DNA from: JBFEUI01 sp041547565
Lineage (GTDB): Bacteria; Pseudomonadota; Gammaproteobacteria; Thiohalomonadales; Thiohalomonadaceae
Length of the DNA stretch: 17,497 bases
Direction of reading: 5' to 3'
NCBI GenBank assembly: GCA_041547565.1
Contig: JBFEUI010000050.1
Location: 1 to 17,497 of the forward strand
Shown here: piece after piece, positions 1 to 6,828 of the stretch
Numbering within the stretch: position 1 is the first letter of the stretch
Layout of the letters: each line of letters opens with the position of its first letter
Made by a program: the position numbers and the translations under genes
Notes under the pieces: generated by a model
Told to the model about the DNA's origin: nothing
What the model saw: the letters and a program-made list of their open reading frames with translations, nothing else
Database searches by the model: none

Positions 1-303
1 CTGCGCCAAGTCAGGCCTACTTTTGCAATGGCTTTTCATGGACTGGGGATAGGGCGCCCCATGGGCGCCGAAATACGGCATGCACGGCCCGCCCTATGGA
101 TGGAGTCTGTAACCTGACCTACGACTGGCCGTAGGCCCGATGGAGCACAAGCGGTATCGGGCATCACTGGATTGCCGGACACCGCTGCGCCAAGTTCGGC
201 CTACTTTTGCAATGGCTTTTCATGGACTGGGGATAGGGCGCCCCATGGGCGCCGAAATACGGCGGGCACGGCCCGCCCTATGGATGGAGTCTGTAACTGA
301 ACT
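1..303. repeat. Two tandem copies of a 184-bp composite hairpin repeat
   Basis: Bases 1-116 recur almost unchanged at 185-300, giving a period of 184 bp. Each unit has a GC-rich double hairpin (49-97 and 233-281) bounded by ATAGGGC and GCCCTAT. Between the two lies a REP/BIME-like pair of stems at 131-204, bounded by GTAGGC and GCCTAC, with inner stems CCCGAT/ATCGGG (136-141 with 156-161) and GCCGGAC/GTTCGGC (174-180 with 194-200). Bases 1-20 look like the tail of a further REP-like stem, so the array probably continues to the left of the window. The copies differ by a few substitutions: the second GC stem is intact in the right copy (GGCGGGC-ACG-GCCCGCC) and decayed in the left one. No gene is credible here. 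Confidence 0.85.
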
Positions 304-320
304 ACTTCTACTCCTTCAGG

Positions 321-341
321 TCACGTTGTTAAGCTACGTGA
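321..341. repeat. Short inverted repeat just after cysC
   Basis: TCACGT (321-326) and ACGTGA (336-341) can pair across a 9-base loop immediately downstream of the cysC stop on the minus strand. There is no U-run after the stem, so I call it an inverted repeat and not a terminator. It could stabilise the cysC mRNA 3' end. Confidence 0.35.
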
Positions 342-977
342 CTACTGGTTCACTGATACCCGTTTATCTTCTGCGATAATACCGCGCTGGCGCAGATAAC
401 CGATGACCGCCTGCACGCTCTCCTCCAGGCTCTGCTTGTCGGTATCGATGACCACTTCCGCATTTTCCGGTTCTTCATAGGGGGATGAAATCCCGGTGAA
501 GTCCTTGATCTCGCCGGCACGCGCCTTCTTGTACAGTCCCTTCACGTCCCGCGATTCACAGACCTCCACCGAGCAGCGGCAGTAGACCTCGATAAAGTCG
601 CCCTCGGGAACCAGGTCACGGACACGCTGCCGGTCGCTGCGCAGCGGTGAGATGAAGGCCGTCAGGGAGATCACCCCGGCCCCGAGAAACAGTTTTACCA
701 TCTCGCCGATGCGGCGAATATTTTCCGTCCGGTCCTCAATGGAGAAACCCAGATCGCCGCACAGACCGTGGCGCACATTATCCCCGTCAAAGACAAAGGT
801 ATGGCAGCCGAGCTGGTGCAATTGCTCCTCAACCTCATGGGCAATGGTCGATTTTCCCGCACCGGAAAGACCGGTAAACCAGAGGATAACAGCGCGGTGG
901 CCGTTGAGCGTCTCGCGGCGCTCCCGTGTAACGGTGGCGTGGTGCCAGACCACGTTGCTGCTTTTGTTGTTTTCCAT
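342..977 (-). CDS. cysC: Adenylylsulfate kinase (APS kinase)
   Basis: Cytoplasmic enzyme that phosphorylates adenosine 5'-phosphosulfate with ATP to give PAPS, the activated sulfate used in assimilatory reduction or by sulfotransferases. The 211-residue protein has the Walker A loop GLSGAGKS (36-43), the family motif FDGDNVRHGL (63-72), the FISP segment (108-111) with the conserved Ser110, and the lid region KGLYKKARAGEIKDFTG from about 145. Length is close to E. coli CysC (201 aa). An AGGAAG ribosome site lies a few bases upstream of the ATG. No ATP sulfurylase gene (cysD, cysN or sat) is in view, and cysC stands alone, divergent from hpnD. Its last residues run into the repeat-bearing gap at 1-341. 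Identification is very secure; whether the PAPS serves cysteine synthesis or sulfation cannot be told. Confidence 0.96.
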   Translation of the reverse strand: MENNKSSNVVWHHATVTRERRETLNGHRAVILWFTGLSGAGKSTIAHEVEEQLHQLGCHTFVFDGDNVRHGLCGDLGFSIEDRTENIRRIGEMVKLFLGAGVISLTAFISPLRSDRQRVRDLVPEGDFIEVYCRCSVEVCESRDVKGLYKKARAGEIKDFTGISSPYEEPENAEVVIDTDKQSLEESVQAVIGYLRQRGIIAEDKRVSVNQ

Positions 978-1114
978 CTACAAATCTTCCTGATATCACT
1001 CAATGCGGCAGCGGCTGTATGCAGTCGCCTGCACATACGCTAACATAGCCTCTGCCTAACCAGCCCGCATTATACACAGAACAGCCACCGCGCTCCTATC
1101 ACCTATCACGCCCC

Positions 1115-1978
1115 ATGACGCCCGCTGAATACTGTCAAAACAAGGTCGCCCACAGCGGTTCAAGCCTGGTCAGCAGCTTCAAGCTGCTGCCGCAAGACAA
1201 ACGTGATGCCATCACCGCACTCTACGCCTTCTGCCGTGAAGTCGATGATGTGGTGGACGAGAGCAGCGACACTACCGCAGCACGCGCCGCCCTCGAAGGC
1301 TGGCGTGAAGAGATCGAGAGGCTCTACCGCGGCTCACCCCGCCACCCTGTCTCCCGCGCCCTGCAACCGGCCCTGGCACGCTTTTCACTTGACAGGACAC
1401 ACCTTGAGGCGCTGGTTGACGGCATGGAGATGGATCTCGACAAACGCCGTTATGCCTCGTTCGATGAATTGTCGCTCTACTGCTATCGCGTCGCCTCGGT
1501 GGTCGGCCTGCTGGCGGCGACCATCTTCGGATACCGAAATGCGGCCACCCTCGATTATGCCCGAGAGCTCGGTATGGCCTTCCAGTTGACCAATATCCTG
1601 CGCGATATTGCCGAGGACGCGGCACGCGATCGCATCTATATTCCGCTGGATGAGTTGGAGCGCTTCGAGGTCAGCGAGAGCGCCGTGCTCAACAGCCGGT
1701 TCAGCGACAATATGCGGGCCCTGCTGCAATTCCAGGCGCAGCGTGCCGCGGACTACTATGACAGTGCGCTGGGCATGCTTCCCGAGGCCGACCGTTACCG
1801 TCAGCGCAGTGGGCTGGTCATGGCCGCCATCTATCGTAAAAATCTCGACAGGATTGTTTCACGGGACTTTCCCGTATTCGGCCGCTCCGTCCGCATCCCG
1901 ACCGTTGAGAAGATCTGGCTGACCCTGCGTACCCTGGCCATGGAGGAGTATCGGTATAGGGTGAAGGGTGAAGGGTGA
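1115..1978 (+). CDS. hpnD: Presqualene diphosphate synthase HpnD
   Basis: Condenses two farnesyl diphosphates into presqualene diphosphate, the first step of the bacterial HpnCDE route to squalene. The 287-residue protein has the opening typical of HpnD (TPAEYCQNKVAHSGSS), the first aspartate-rich motif DDVVDE (44-49), the YCYRVASVVG segment (122-131) and the second aspartate-rich motif QLTNILRDIAED (157-168). The following gene is hpnE, which supports HpnD over a phytoene synthase. hpnC, which normally precedes hpnD, is absent: upstream is divergent cysC. The last codons (YRVKGEG) lie inside a GTGAAGGG repeat, so the C-terminal tail looks repeat-derived. The ATG at 1115 has only a weak ribosome site, but no better start lies before the conserved N-terminus. 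Confidence 0.9.
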   Translation: MTPAEYCQNKVAHSGSSLVSSFKLLPQDKRDAITALYAFCREVDDVVDESSDTTAARAALEGWREEIERLYRGSPRHPVSRALQPALARFSLDRTHLEALVDGMEMDLDKRRYASFDELSLYCYRVASVVGLLAATIFGYRNAATLDYARELGMAFQLTNILRDIAEDAARDRIYIPLDELERFEVSESAVLNSRFSDNMRALLQFQAQRAADYYDSALGMLPEADRYRQRSGLVMAAIYRKNLDRIVSRDFPVFGRSVRIPTVEKIWLTLRTLAMEEYRYRVKGEG

Positions 1979-2043
1979 ACAAGAGTGTCGAGCGAAAAAG
2001 CATACTGTCCATCTCTCTTCACTCCTCACGCTTCACCCTTCAC
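1961..2043. repeat. Inverted repeat at the hpnD-hpnE junction
   Basis: GTGAAGGGTGAAG (1961-1973) is perfectly complementary to CTTCACCCTTCAC (2031-2043), a 13-bp stem with a 57-base loop. The left arm is a tandem of the 7-base word GTGAAGG and includes the end of hpnD, whose stop is at 1976-1978. There is no U-run after the right arm, so it is unlikely to be a simple terminator; it may affect mRNA stability or hpnE expression. Confidence 0.7.
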
Positions 2044-2077
2044 TTCCCAAACAATACATGAAGATACATAACGAATA

Positions 2078-3397
2078 ATGGCTGTTGAACAACAGGTCAT
2101 AGTTACCGGCGGCGGCTGGGCGGGCCTTGCCGCGGCCGTCGAGCTGAGCAGTGCCGGTCTGAAACCCATTCTGCTGGAATCGTCCCCCCAGTTGGGGGGA
2201 CGTGCCCGGACCGTTGACACCGGCAGCTGGTCGGTCGACAACGGCCAGCACCTGCTTATCGGCGGTTACCGTGAGACCTTGCGCCTGATGGACTGTATCG
2301 GGGTCAACCCAAAGGATATCCCGCGCAGCCCGCTGCACCTCTGCGTCAACGGTCCAATGGGAGCGATGGCACTAACGGCACCAGCACTCCCCGCCCCGCT
2401 GCACCTGGCATGGGCTCTACTCGCCGCAACGGGCCTCAGCCTGCACGAACGCCTGCACGCCGTGGCGCTGTCGCTCAGGCTGTACGTTTCCGGCTTCGCT
2501 CTGGAGCAGGATTGCACCGTCCTTGAGCTGCTACAGCGGCACAAGCAGGGCGAGCGGCTCATCGAACTGCTGTGGCAACCGCTCTGTCTTGGTGCCCTGA
2601 ACACCCCGGTGGCAGCCGCCTCTGCACGTGTCTTCCTCAGGGTTCTGCAAGACAGTTTTGCGCAGCGGCGTCGAGACTCCGACCTGATCATCCCCGCAAC
2701 CGGCCTCAGTGCGCTGTTTGCGGACCGGGCGCGCGACTTTATCGAGAGCAGGGGTGGCCAGGTGCTGACCAGCAGCACTGTCACCGGCCTCATTGTGGAA
2801 AACGGGAACCTGCGCGGCGTGCGTCACAAAGCCGGCGTAGTCGCGTGCAACCGGCTCATCCTGGCCACCCCCTTTGCCGTCAGCCGCAAACTACTGGCTG
2901 CACACGACACTTTTCAGCCTATCAGTGAGCAGCTTGCCCGCCTTCAACACGCCCCCATCACCACCGTCTATCTGCAGTACGATGCGGCGACACGACTCGA
3001 CACACCGATGTACGGGATGAGCGGCACACTGACACAGTGGCTCTTCGACCGCAGGGTATGCGGTCAACCCGGCCTGATGGCCGCTGTCATCAGCGGTGAT
3101 GGGGATCATATGGCAATGAGCCGGCAGGCCCTGGCGGATACGGTTACACAGGAGCTGGCCTCACACTTTCCGCAGTGGCCCGCCCCGCGCCAGGCGCTGG
3201 TTATCAGGGAAAAGCACGCCACCTTTCACTGCGGCCCGGGGATTGAGCGGTTCAGGCCCGCCCCCACCACACCCGTTGTAGGATGTTGGCTTGCCGGTGA
3301 CTATACTGATACCGGCTACCCTGCAACCCTCGAAGGGGCGGTGCGAAGTGGAGTACAATGTGCCCAATTGATTATCAACCAGACAACAGAGAAGTAA
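2078..3397 (+). CDS. hpnE: Hydroxysqualene dehydroxylase HpnE (FAD-dependent)
   Basis: Flavoprotein of the amine oxidase/phytoene desaturase superfamily that reduces hydroxysqualene to squalene, the last step of the HpnCDE route. The 439-residue protein has an N-terminal dinucleotide-binding loop GGGWAG (11-16), a nearby acidic residue in LLESSPQLGGRAR, and the C-terminal FAD motif AGDYTDTGYPATLEGAVRSG starting at residue 406, typical of HpnE. It follows hpnD after 99 bases containing an inverted repeat, and is 7 bases from yciK, so the three genes probably form one transcript. No strong Shine-Dalgarno precedes the ATG. The family also includes carotenoid desaturases, but the hpnD neighbour and the C-terminal motif favour HpnE. 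Confidence 0.9.
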   Translation: MAVEQQVIVTGGGWAGLAAAVELSSAGLKPILLESSPQLGGRARTVDTGSWSVDNGQHLLIGGYRETLRLMDCIGVNPKDIPRSPLHLCVNGPMGAMALTAPALPAPLHLAWALLAATGLSLHERLHAVALSLRLYVSGFALEQDCTVLELLQRHKQGERLIELLWQPLCLGALNTPVAAASARVFLRVLQDSFAQRRRDSDLIIPATGLSALFADRARDFIESRGGQVLTSSTVTGLIVENGNLRGVRHKAGVVACNRLILATPFAVSRKLLAAHDTFQPISEQLARLQHAPITTVYLQYDAATRLDTPMYGMSGTLTQWLFDRRVCGQPGLMAAVISGDGDHMAMSRQALADTVTQELASHFPQWPAPRQALVIREKHATFHCGPGIERFRPAPTTPVVGCWLAGDYTDTGYPATLEGAVRSGVQCAQLIINQTTEK

Positions 3398-3404
3398 GGC
3401 GTTC

Positions 3405-4157
3405 ATGCAAGAAGAACTTAAGAACTACCAACCCGCCGAAGACCTGCTTAAAGAGCACGTGATCCTGGTTACCGGGGCCGGCGCCGGTATCGGTGAGGCC
3501 GCTGCAAAGTCCTTTGCCGCACACGGTGCCACGGTGATCCTGCTTGGCCGTACCATCCGCAAGCTGGAGGAGGTGTACGATGCCATCGAACAGGCCGGCC
3601 ACCCCCAACCGGCCATCTACCCGATGAACCTTGAGGGGGCCGCCCCCAAGGACTACGAAGACCTCGCCATGACCGTGGAGAAGGAGTTCGGCCGGCTCGA
3701 CGGGCTACTGCACAACGCCTCCCTGCTCGGCTCGCTGACCCCGCTCGCCCAGTACGACATCGAGCAGTGGTCGAAAGTGATGCAGGTGAACCTCAACGCC
3801 CCGTTCATGCTCACCCAGGCGACACTGGAGTTGATGAAAAAATCCGATGATGCCTCCCTGGTCTTCACCTCCTCCAGCGTCGGCCGCCAGGGACGCGCCT
3901 ACTGGGGTGCCTACGGCATCTCCAAGGCCGCCAATGAGAACATGATGCAGATCTGGGCCGATGAACTGGAGACCAACACCAATATCCGTGTCAACAGCAT
4001 CAATCCCGGTGCGGTACGCACCGGCATGCGCGCCCGCGCCTACCCCGGTGAAGATCCCGAGACCGTGACCAAACCGGAGGCGATCATGGCCACCTACCTC
4101 TACCTGTTCGGTCCCGACAGCAGGGGTGTTACCGGGCAGCAGTTTGATGCGCAATAA
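3405..4157 (+). CDS. yciK: YciK-type short-chain dehydrogenase/reductase
   Basis: NAD(P)-dependent oxidoreductase of the classical SDR fold; the physiological substrate of YciK is not established. The 250-residue protein (E. coli YciK is 252) carries the cofactor loop TGAGAGIG (23-30), NAS (104-106) in place of the usual NAG, an active-site serine in the TSSSVGRQGR stretch (about 155-164) and the catalytic pair Tyr170 and Lys174 in YGISK. The N-terminal segment NYQPAEDLLKEHVILVTGAG is characteristic of YciK. It starts 7 bases after hpnE, so it is probably co-transcribed with the squalene genes. Whether it has any role with them is unknown; the link may be only positional. Downstream lies a repeat-filled gap. 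Confidence 0.9.
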   Translation: MQEELKNYQPAEDLLKEHVILVTGAGAGIGEAAAKSFAAHGATVILLGRTIRKLEEVYDAIEQAGHPQPAIYPMNLEGAAPKDYEDLAMTVEKEFGRLDGLLHNASLLGSLTPLAQYDIEQWSKVMQVNLNAPFMLTQATLELMKKSDDASLVFTSSSVGRQGRAYWGAYGISKAANENMMQIWADELETNTNIRVNSINPGAVRTGMRARAYPGEDPETVTKPEAIMATYLYLFGPDSRGVTGQQFDAQ

Positions 4158-4186
4158 AATGTGAGCGGTGAAGTACAAAGACACAG

Positions 4187-4242
4187 AGGGCGGGCCATGG
4201 CCGCCATCGCGTTCTTGCCACGGCGCCCACAGGACGCCCTAT
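4187..4242. repeat. GC-rich double hairpin, copy 1 of 3
   Basis: AGGGCGGGCCATGGCCGCC forms a first stem (with one mismatch) and CGGCGCCCACAGGACGCC a second, degenerate stem. The element ends with GCCCTAT. It belongs to the same family as the hairpins at 49-97 and 233-281 but in the opposite orientation. It is the most diverged of the three copies in this gap. Confidence 0.7.
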
Positions 4243-4268
4243 GTGCATTTCCCGTTTAACGTTTCACT

Positions 4269-4312
4269 GGCAACTGCTCCTGCGTTGCCAGCACTCCCGC
4301 CATCCATGGCGG
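4269..4312. repeat. Two small hairpins between the repeat copies
   Basis: GGCAAC (4269-4274) pairs with GTTGCC (4284-4289), and CCGCCAT (4297-4303) pairs with ATGGCGG (4306-4312). Both sit between copies 1 and 2 of the double-hairpin element. The second resembles half of that element (GGGCGGGCCATGGCCGCC at 4188), so it may be a decayed remnant. Confidence 0.45.
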
Positions 4313-4356
4313 TCGCACATTATGCATTTTAGGTTTCACCTTTCACGGCACGAAAC

Positions 4357-4406
4357 ATAGGGCGGGCCGTGCCCGCCATCACCGGCGCCCACAGGGCGCC
4401 CTGTAT
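4357..4406. repeat. GC-rich double hairpin, copy 2 of 3
   Basis: The element begins ATAGGGCGGGCCGTGCCCGCC, a stem GGGCGGGC/GCCCGCC, followed by a short spacer and the stem GGCGCCC-ACA-GGGCGCC, and ends CTGTAT where the family ends CTAT. The first half matches the reverse complement of 261-281 base for base. Confidence 0.8.
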
Positions 4407-4435
4407 GCATTTCACCTTTTACGAATAACATGGCC

Positions 4436-4493
4436 ATAGGGCGGGCCGTGCCCGCCATTCAGATATCGATTCGGCGCCCATGGGGCGCCCTAT
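4436..4493. repeat. GC-rich double hairpin, copy 3 of 3
   Basis: Bounded by ATAGGGC and GCCCTAT with stems GGGCGGGC/GCCCGCC and GGCGCCC-ATG-GGGCGCC. It is the reverse complement of the copy at 233-281 apart from a longer central spacer containing the palindrome ATCGAT. Together with linker words such as TTTCACCTTTCACG (4500-4513), the three copies account for most of the gap 4158-4528, in which I see no gene. Convergent yciK and the thioredoxin gene both end here, so these stems could also act as bidirectional transcript ends. Confidence 0.8.
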
Positions 4494-4528
4494 ATGCGTT
4501 TCACCTTTCACGATTCACGTTTAACGTA

Positions 4529-5557
4529 TTACTTCCAAAGATCCACATGCTCCCCCGCGGCCTCCAGCCGCTCGGCCCGTGACTGCACAAATCGCTGGAA
4601 TTCGGGTTCATCCCGGTAGGCGCCTGAAGCCACGTACTCCAGCACCGATACGGTGTGGAAGGCGCGCAGATAGGCCTCTGACCTGAATACCTCATTACCC
4701 TGCCGGTCGAAAAACACCATGGTCGGCGCATACTGCACATTGAGCGATTTGGCCCACGACTTGGCCCGCAGCCGCTTGCCCTCGGGGGAGACCAGTGGCG
4801 TGTTGGACCACATATCGAGCCGGACCACATCGAACTGCCCGAGCAGGTCCTTTACCTCGGGGCGCGTGAACAGTTCCCGATGCATCTCATCGCAATGGCT
4901 GCACACCTTCTGTTCAAACAGTACCAGCAGTGGCCGCTCGGCCCGGTAGCCCTTGCGCGAGAGTTGATAGGGCGGCTGCATGAAAAACGGTTGTTCGTGC
5001 AATTTCCCCGATGCCCGCTCCGGGGCCGCCTTTTTCAGGTATTCGGGAAAACCCAGGCCGCCTGCCCGGCCGGCCGCGTAGTCCAGTGCGGCAGAGAACT
5101 TGCCCGGATGGTAGTAGCCGTTGATGCGGAAAAAATTCCTGCCGGTCTCATCCAGTACGACCAGCGTCGGGGTATACATGACCTTCATCTCCACCGCGAA
5201 GGCCTTCTCTGTCAATGTGCGGCCGTCCAGGGTAGTGACCTCCCGATCGCCCCACATATTGATGGCAATCACCTCGAAATGACGGCGGGTCTTGGCGGCG
5301 ATATCGCGTTGACCGAAATTATCCTGCAGCAGTTTGGCACAGTAGGGGCAACCGTCCTGATGGAAATAGAGCATAACCCGCTTTCCCTCAGCCGCAGCAT
5401 CGGCCACATCCTCTCCCAGATCAAGGAAGGATTGCTTGAACCAGGCCGGTTTTTCATGAAAGCCCGGATTCACCCCACCCGGTTCAAGTTGCCCCTCATC
5501 GACGGCTACCACCACCGATGACACGACCAACATCATCAATAGAGAAACAAGACGCAT
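4529..5557 (-). CDS. Exported tandem-thioredoxin protein, SoxW-like
   Basis: Predicted periplasmic thiol-disulfide protein made of two thioredoxin-like domains in one chain. I start at the ATG at 5557 because a strong GGGAGGAG site lies 5 bases upstream and a signal peptide follows (MRLVSLLMMLVVSSVVVAV); an earlier in-frame ATG at 5611 would bury it. The 342-residue product has domain 1 at about 40-165 with CPYC (70-73) and cis-proline motif YTPT (128-131), and domain 2 at about 190-330 with CSHC (219-222) and YAPT (276-279). NMW (100-102) and DMW (248-250) occur at matching places, so this is an internal duplication. The first domain resembles SoxW, a thioredoxin tied to sulfur oxidation gene clusters, but no sox gene is in view. 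Partner proteins are unknown. Confidence 0.85.
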   Translation of the reverse strand: MRLVSLLMMLVVSSVVVAVDEGQLEPGGVNPGFHEKPAWFKQSFLDLGEDVADAAAEGKRVMLYFHQDGCPYCAKLLQDNFGQRDIAAKTRRHFEVIAINMWGDREVTTLDGRTLTEKAFAVEMKVMYTPTLVVLDETGRNFFRINGYYHPGKFSAALDYAAGRAGGLGFPEYLKKAAPERASGKLHEQPFFMQPPYQLSRKGYRAERPLLVLFEQKVCSHCDEMHRELFTRPEVKDLLGQFDVVRLDMWSNTPLVSPEGKRLRAKSWAKSLNVQYAPTMVFFDRQGNEVFRSEAYLRAFHTVSVLEYVASGAYRDEPEFQRFVQSRAERLEAAGEHVDLWK

Positions 5558-5649
5558 TACTCCTCCCATCGTTATTATCATTCGGGGATGCTTATCCACA
5601 TCTGCCCCCAAAAGTTAAGATGTCCCCGTCCGTTTTATGTTCCACAAAC

Positions 5650-5680
5650 AGTGTGACAAAAACATGACACGGTTCACACT
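5650..5680. promoter_or_regulatory. Inverted repeat upstream of the GGDEF gene, possible operator
   Basis: AGTGTGA (5650-5656) and TCACACT (5674-5680) are perfect 7-base inverted arms separated by 17 bases. They lie about 55-85 bases upstream of the candidate sigma-54 promoter at 5732, a distance suitable for an activator site. The half-sites resemble TGTGA/TCACA of CRP/FNR proteins but the spacing is wrong for that family. Function is a guess. Confidence 0.3.
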
Positions 5681-5731
5681 TTTCACTCAACGAAAACCGT
5701 AACTCTTTGTTATTTATATTACTTTTAATGT

Positions 5732-5748
5732 TGGCACAAAAATAGCTT
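5732..5748 (+). promoter_or_regulatory. Candidate sigma-54 (-24/-12) promoter of the diguanylate cyclase gene
   Basis: TTGGCACAAAAATAGCTT has GG at 5733-5734 and GC at 5745-5746, exactly 10 bases apart as sigma-54 requires, and the -24 element TTGGCAC matches the consensus. The -12 element is weaker (TAGC, consensus TTGC). Transcription would begin near 5758, leaving a leader of about 22 bases with a GGAG ribosome site (5768-5771) before the ATG at 5780. The surroundings are AT-rich compared with the neighbouring genes. Confidence 0.5.
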
Positions 5749-5779
5749 CTATGCATGCAAACGGTATTGGAGATCCACA

Positions 5780-6706
5780 ATGGCACAGCCCAGAAGCATA
5801 CATAGCGGTTTTGGCGTCCCGCCCCACCCTGCCCGTGGGGGCAATGCGGCCCCGCGCGCGCAGCAGCCCGCAAACGAATCGCTCTATCTGATCAGCGCAC
5901 TGCAGGTCACACTGAATGTCGAGGAACTGATCGGCATCTTCTTCAGCGAAATCCAGCATTACATCGCCGTCGATGCCGTGACGTACCACGATGATGAGCG
6001 TGGTTTAAACATCGAAATAGAAACCATGGCACGTCACCGCTGCAGCTACGGTCTCACCCTCATGCAGCAGGACCTGGGCACACTGGTGTTCTCACGCAAG
6101 AAACGCTTTGCCGAGCAGGAGCTGGCCGTTCTTGAAACCCTGGTGGCCATCCTCCTCTATCCGCTGAAAAACTGTCTTAACTATTACACTGCACTTAAGG
6201 CGGCACAATATGACCCCTTAACCGGGGTGTTGAATCGTGCTTCCTTTGAGCAGCACTTGCCACGTGAGCTTGAGAGAGCCGCACGAGATGATCAGGATCT
6301 CACACTGCTGGTGCTCGATCTGGACCACTTCAAGAGCATCAACGACAACTACGGCCACTTGATCGGCGACGATGTACTCCGGCATGTGGCTACGGTCATC
6401 AAGTCCAGCCTTCGCGGTGCCGATCTGTTCTTCCGCTATGGCGGGGAAGAGTTTGTGGCTGTCTTGCACAGCAGCACAGCTGAACTTGCATCGATTGTCA
6501 CCGAGCGCATTCACAAAAATCTGGAACAGAATCCCTACCTTCTGCAAAACGGTGATTCGCAGGGGCCGGTAAACATCACCGTGAGTATCGGCGTAGCCGG
6601 TTTCCAGCCGGAAGACACCCCCGAGACGCTGTTCGAAAAGGCCGACAAGGCAGCCTACAGGGCCAAGGTGCTGGGACGCAATCGCACGGTAAAATATGAA
6701 CCGTAA
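5780..6706 (+). CDS. Diguanylate cyclase with GAF-like sensor (GGDEF protein)
   Basis: Makes cyclic di-GMP from two GTP, the second messenger that shifts cells between motile and attached states. The 308-residue protein has no membrane segment. Residues about 25-130 look like a diverged GAF-type domain ending in a long helix that leads into the catalytic domain, which opens with DPLTGVLNR (145-153), continues with the metal and GTP-binding DLDHFKSINDNYGH, and has the active-site motif GGEEF (221-225). The RGAD sequence (212-215) fits the RxxD inhibitory site for product feedback. No EAL or HD-GYP domain is present. It is a single-gene unit, convergent with the guanine deaminase gene. The signal sensed cannot be predicted. 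GGEEF and the full motif set suggest an active enzyme. Confidence 0.92.
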   Translation: MAQPRSIHSGFGVPPHPARGGNAAPRAQQPANESLYLISALQVTLNVEELIGIFFSEIQHYIAVDAVTYHDDERGLNIEIETMARHRCSYGLTLMQQDLGTLVFSRKKRFAEQELAVLETLVAILLYPLKNCLNYYTALKAAQYDPLTGVLNRASFEQHLPRELERAARDDQDLTLLVLDLDHFKSINDNYGHLIGDDVLRHVATVIKSSLRGADLFFRYGGEEFVAVLHSSTAELASIVTERIHKNLEQNPYLLQNGDSQGPVNITVSIGVAGFQPEDTPETLFEKADKAAYRAKVLGRNRTVKYEP

Positions 6707-6828
6707 GCCGTATCACTGGTAGCGTATGTCACCTGCGTGGGTGATGGGATGCTGCCTAACAAAACGACAGGGGCCCTATGCGCCTGCTAATACCTGTCCG
6801 CTCGCAACTTCCCCATCACCGGCCACTC

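Noticed and set aside
1..303. CRISPR array
   Set aside because: Only two long units, with internal hairpins and no short regular repeat/spacer pattern; no cas genes nearby.
140..379. 79-residue plus-strand frame over the left repeats
   Set aside because: It reads through hairpin repeats present in tandem and has no domain or ribosome site; the frame is a by-product of the repeat.
6740..6820. GGTGATGGG/CCCATCACC inverted repeat between the GGDEF and guanine deaminase genes
   Set aside because: The arms are only 9 bases with a 63-base gap and no U-run, so I do not call it a terminator; it could be chance.
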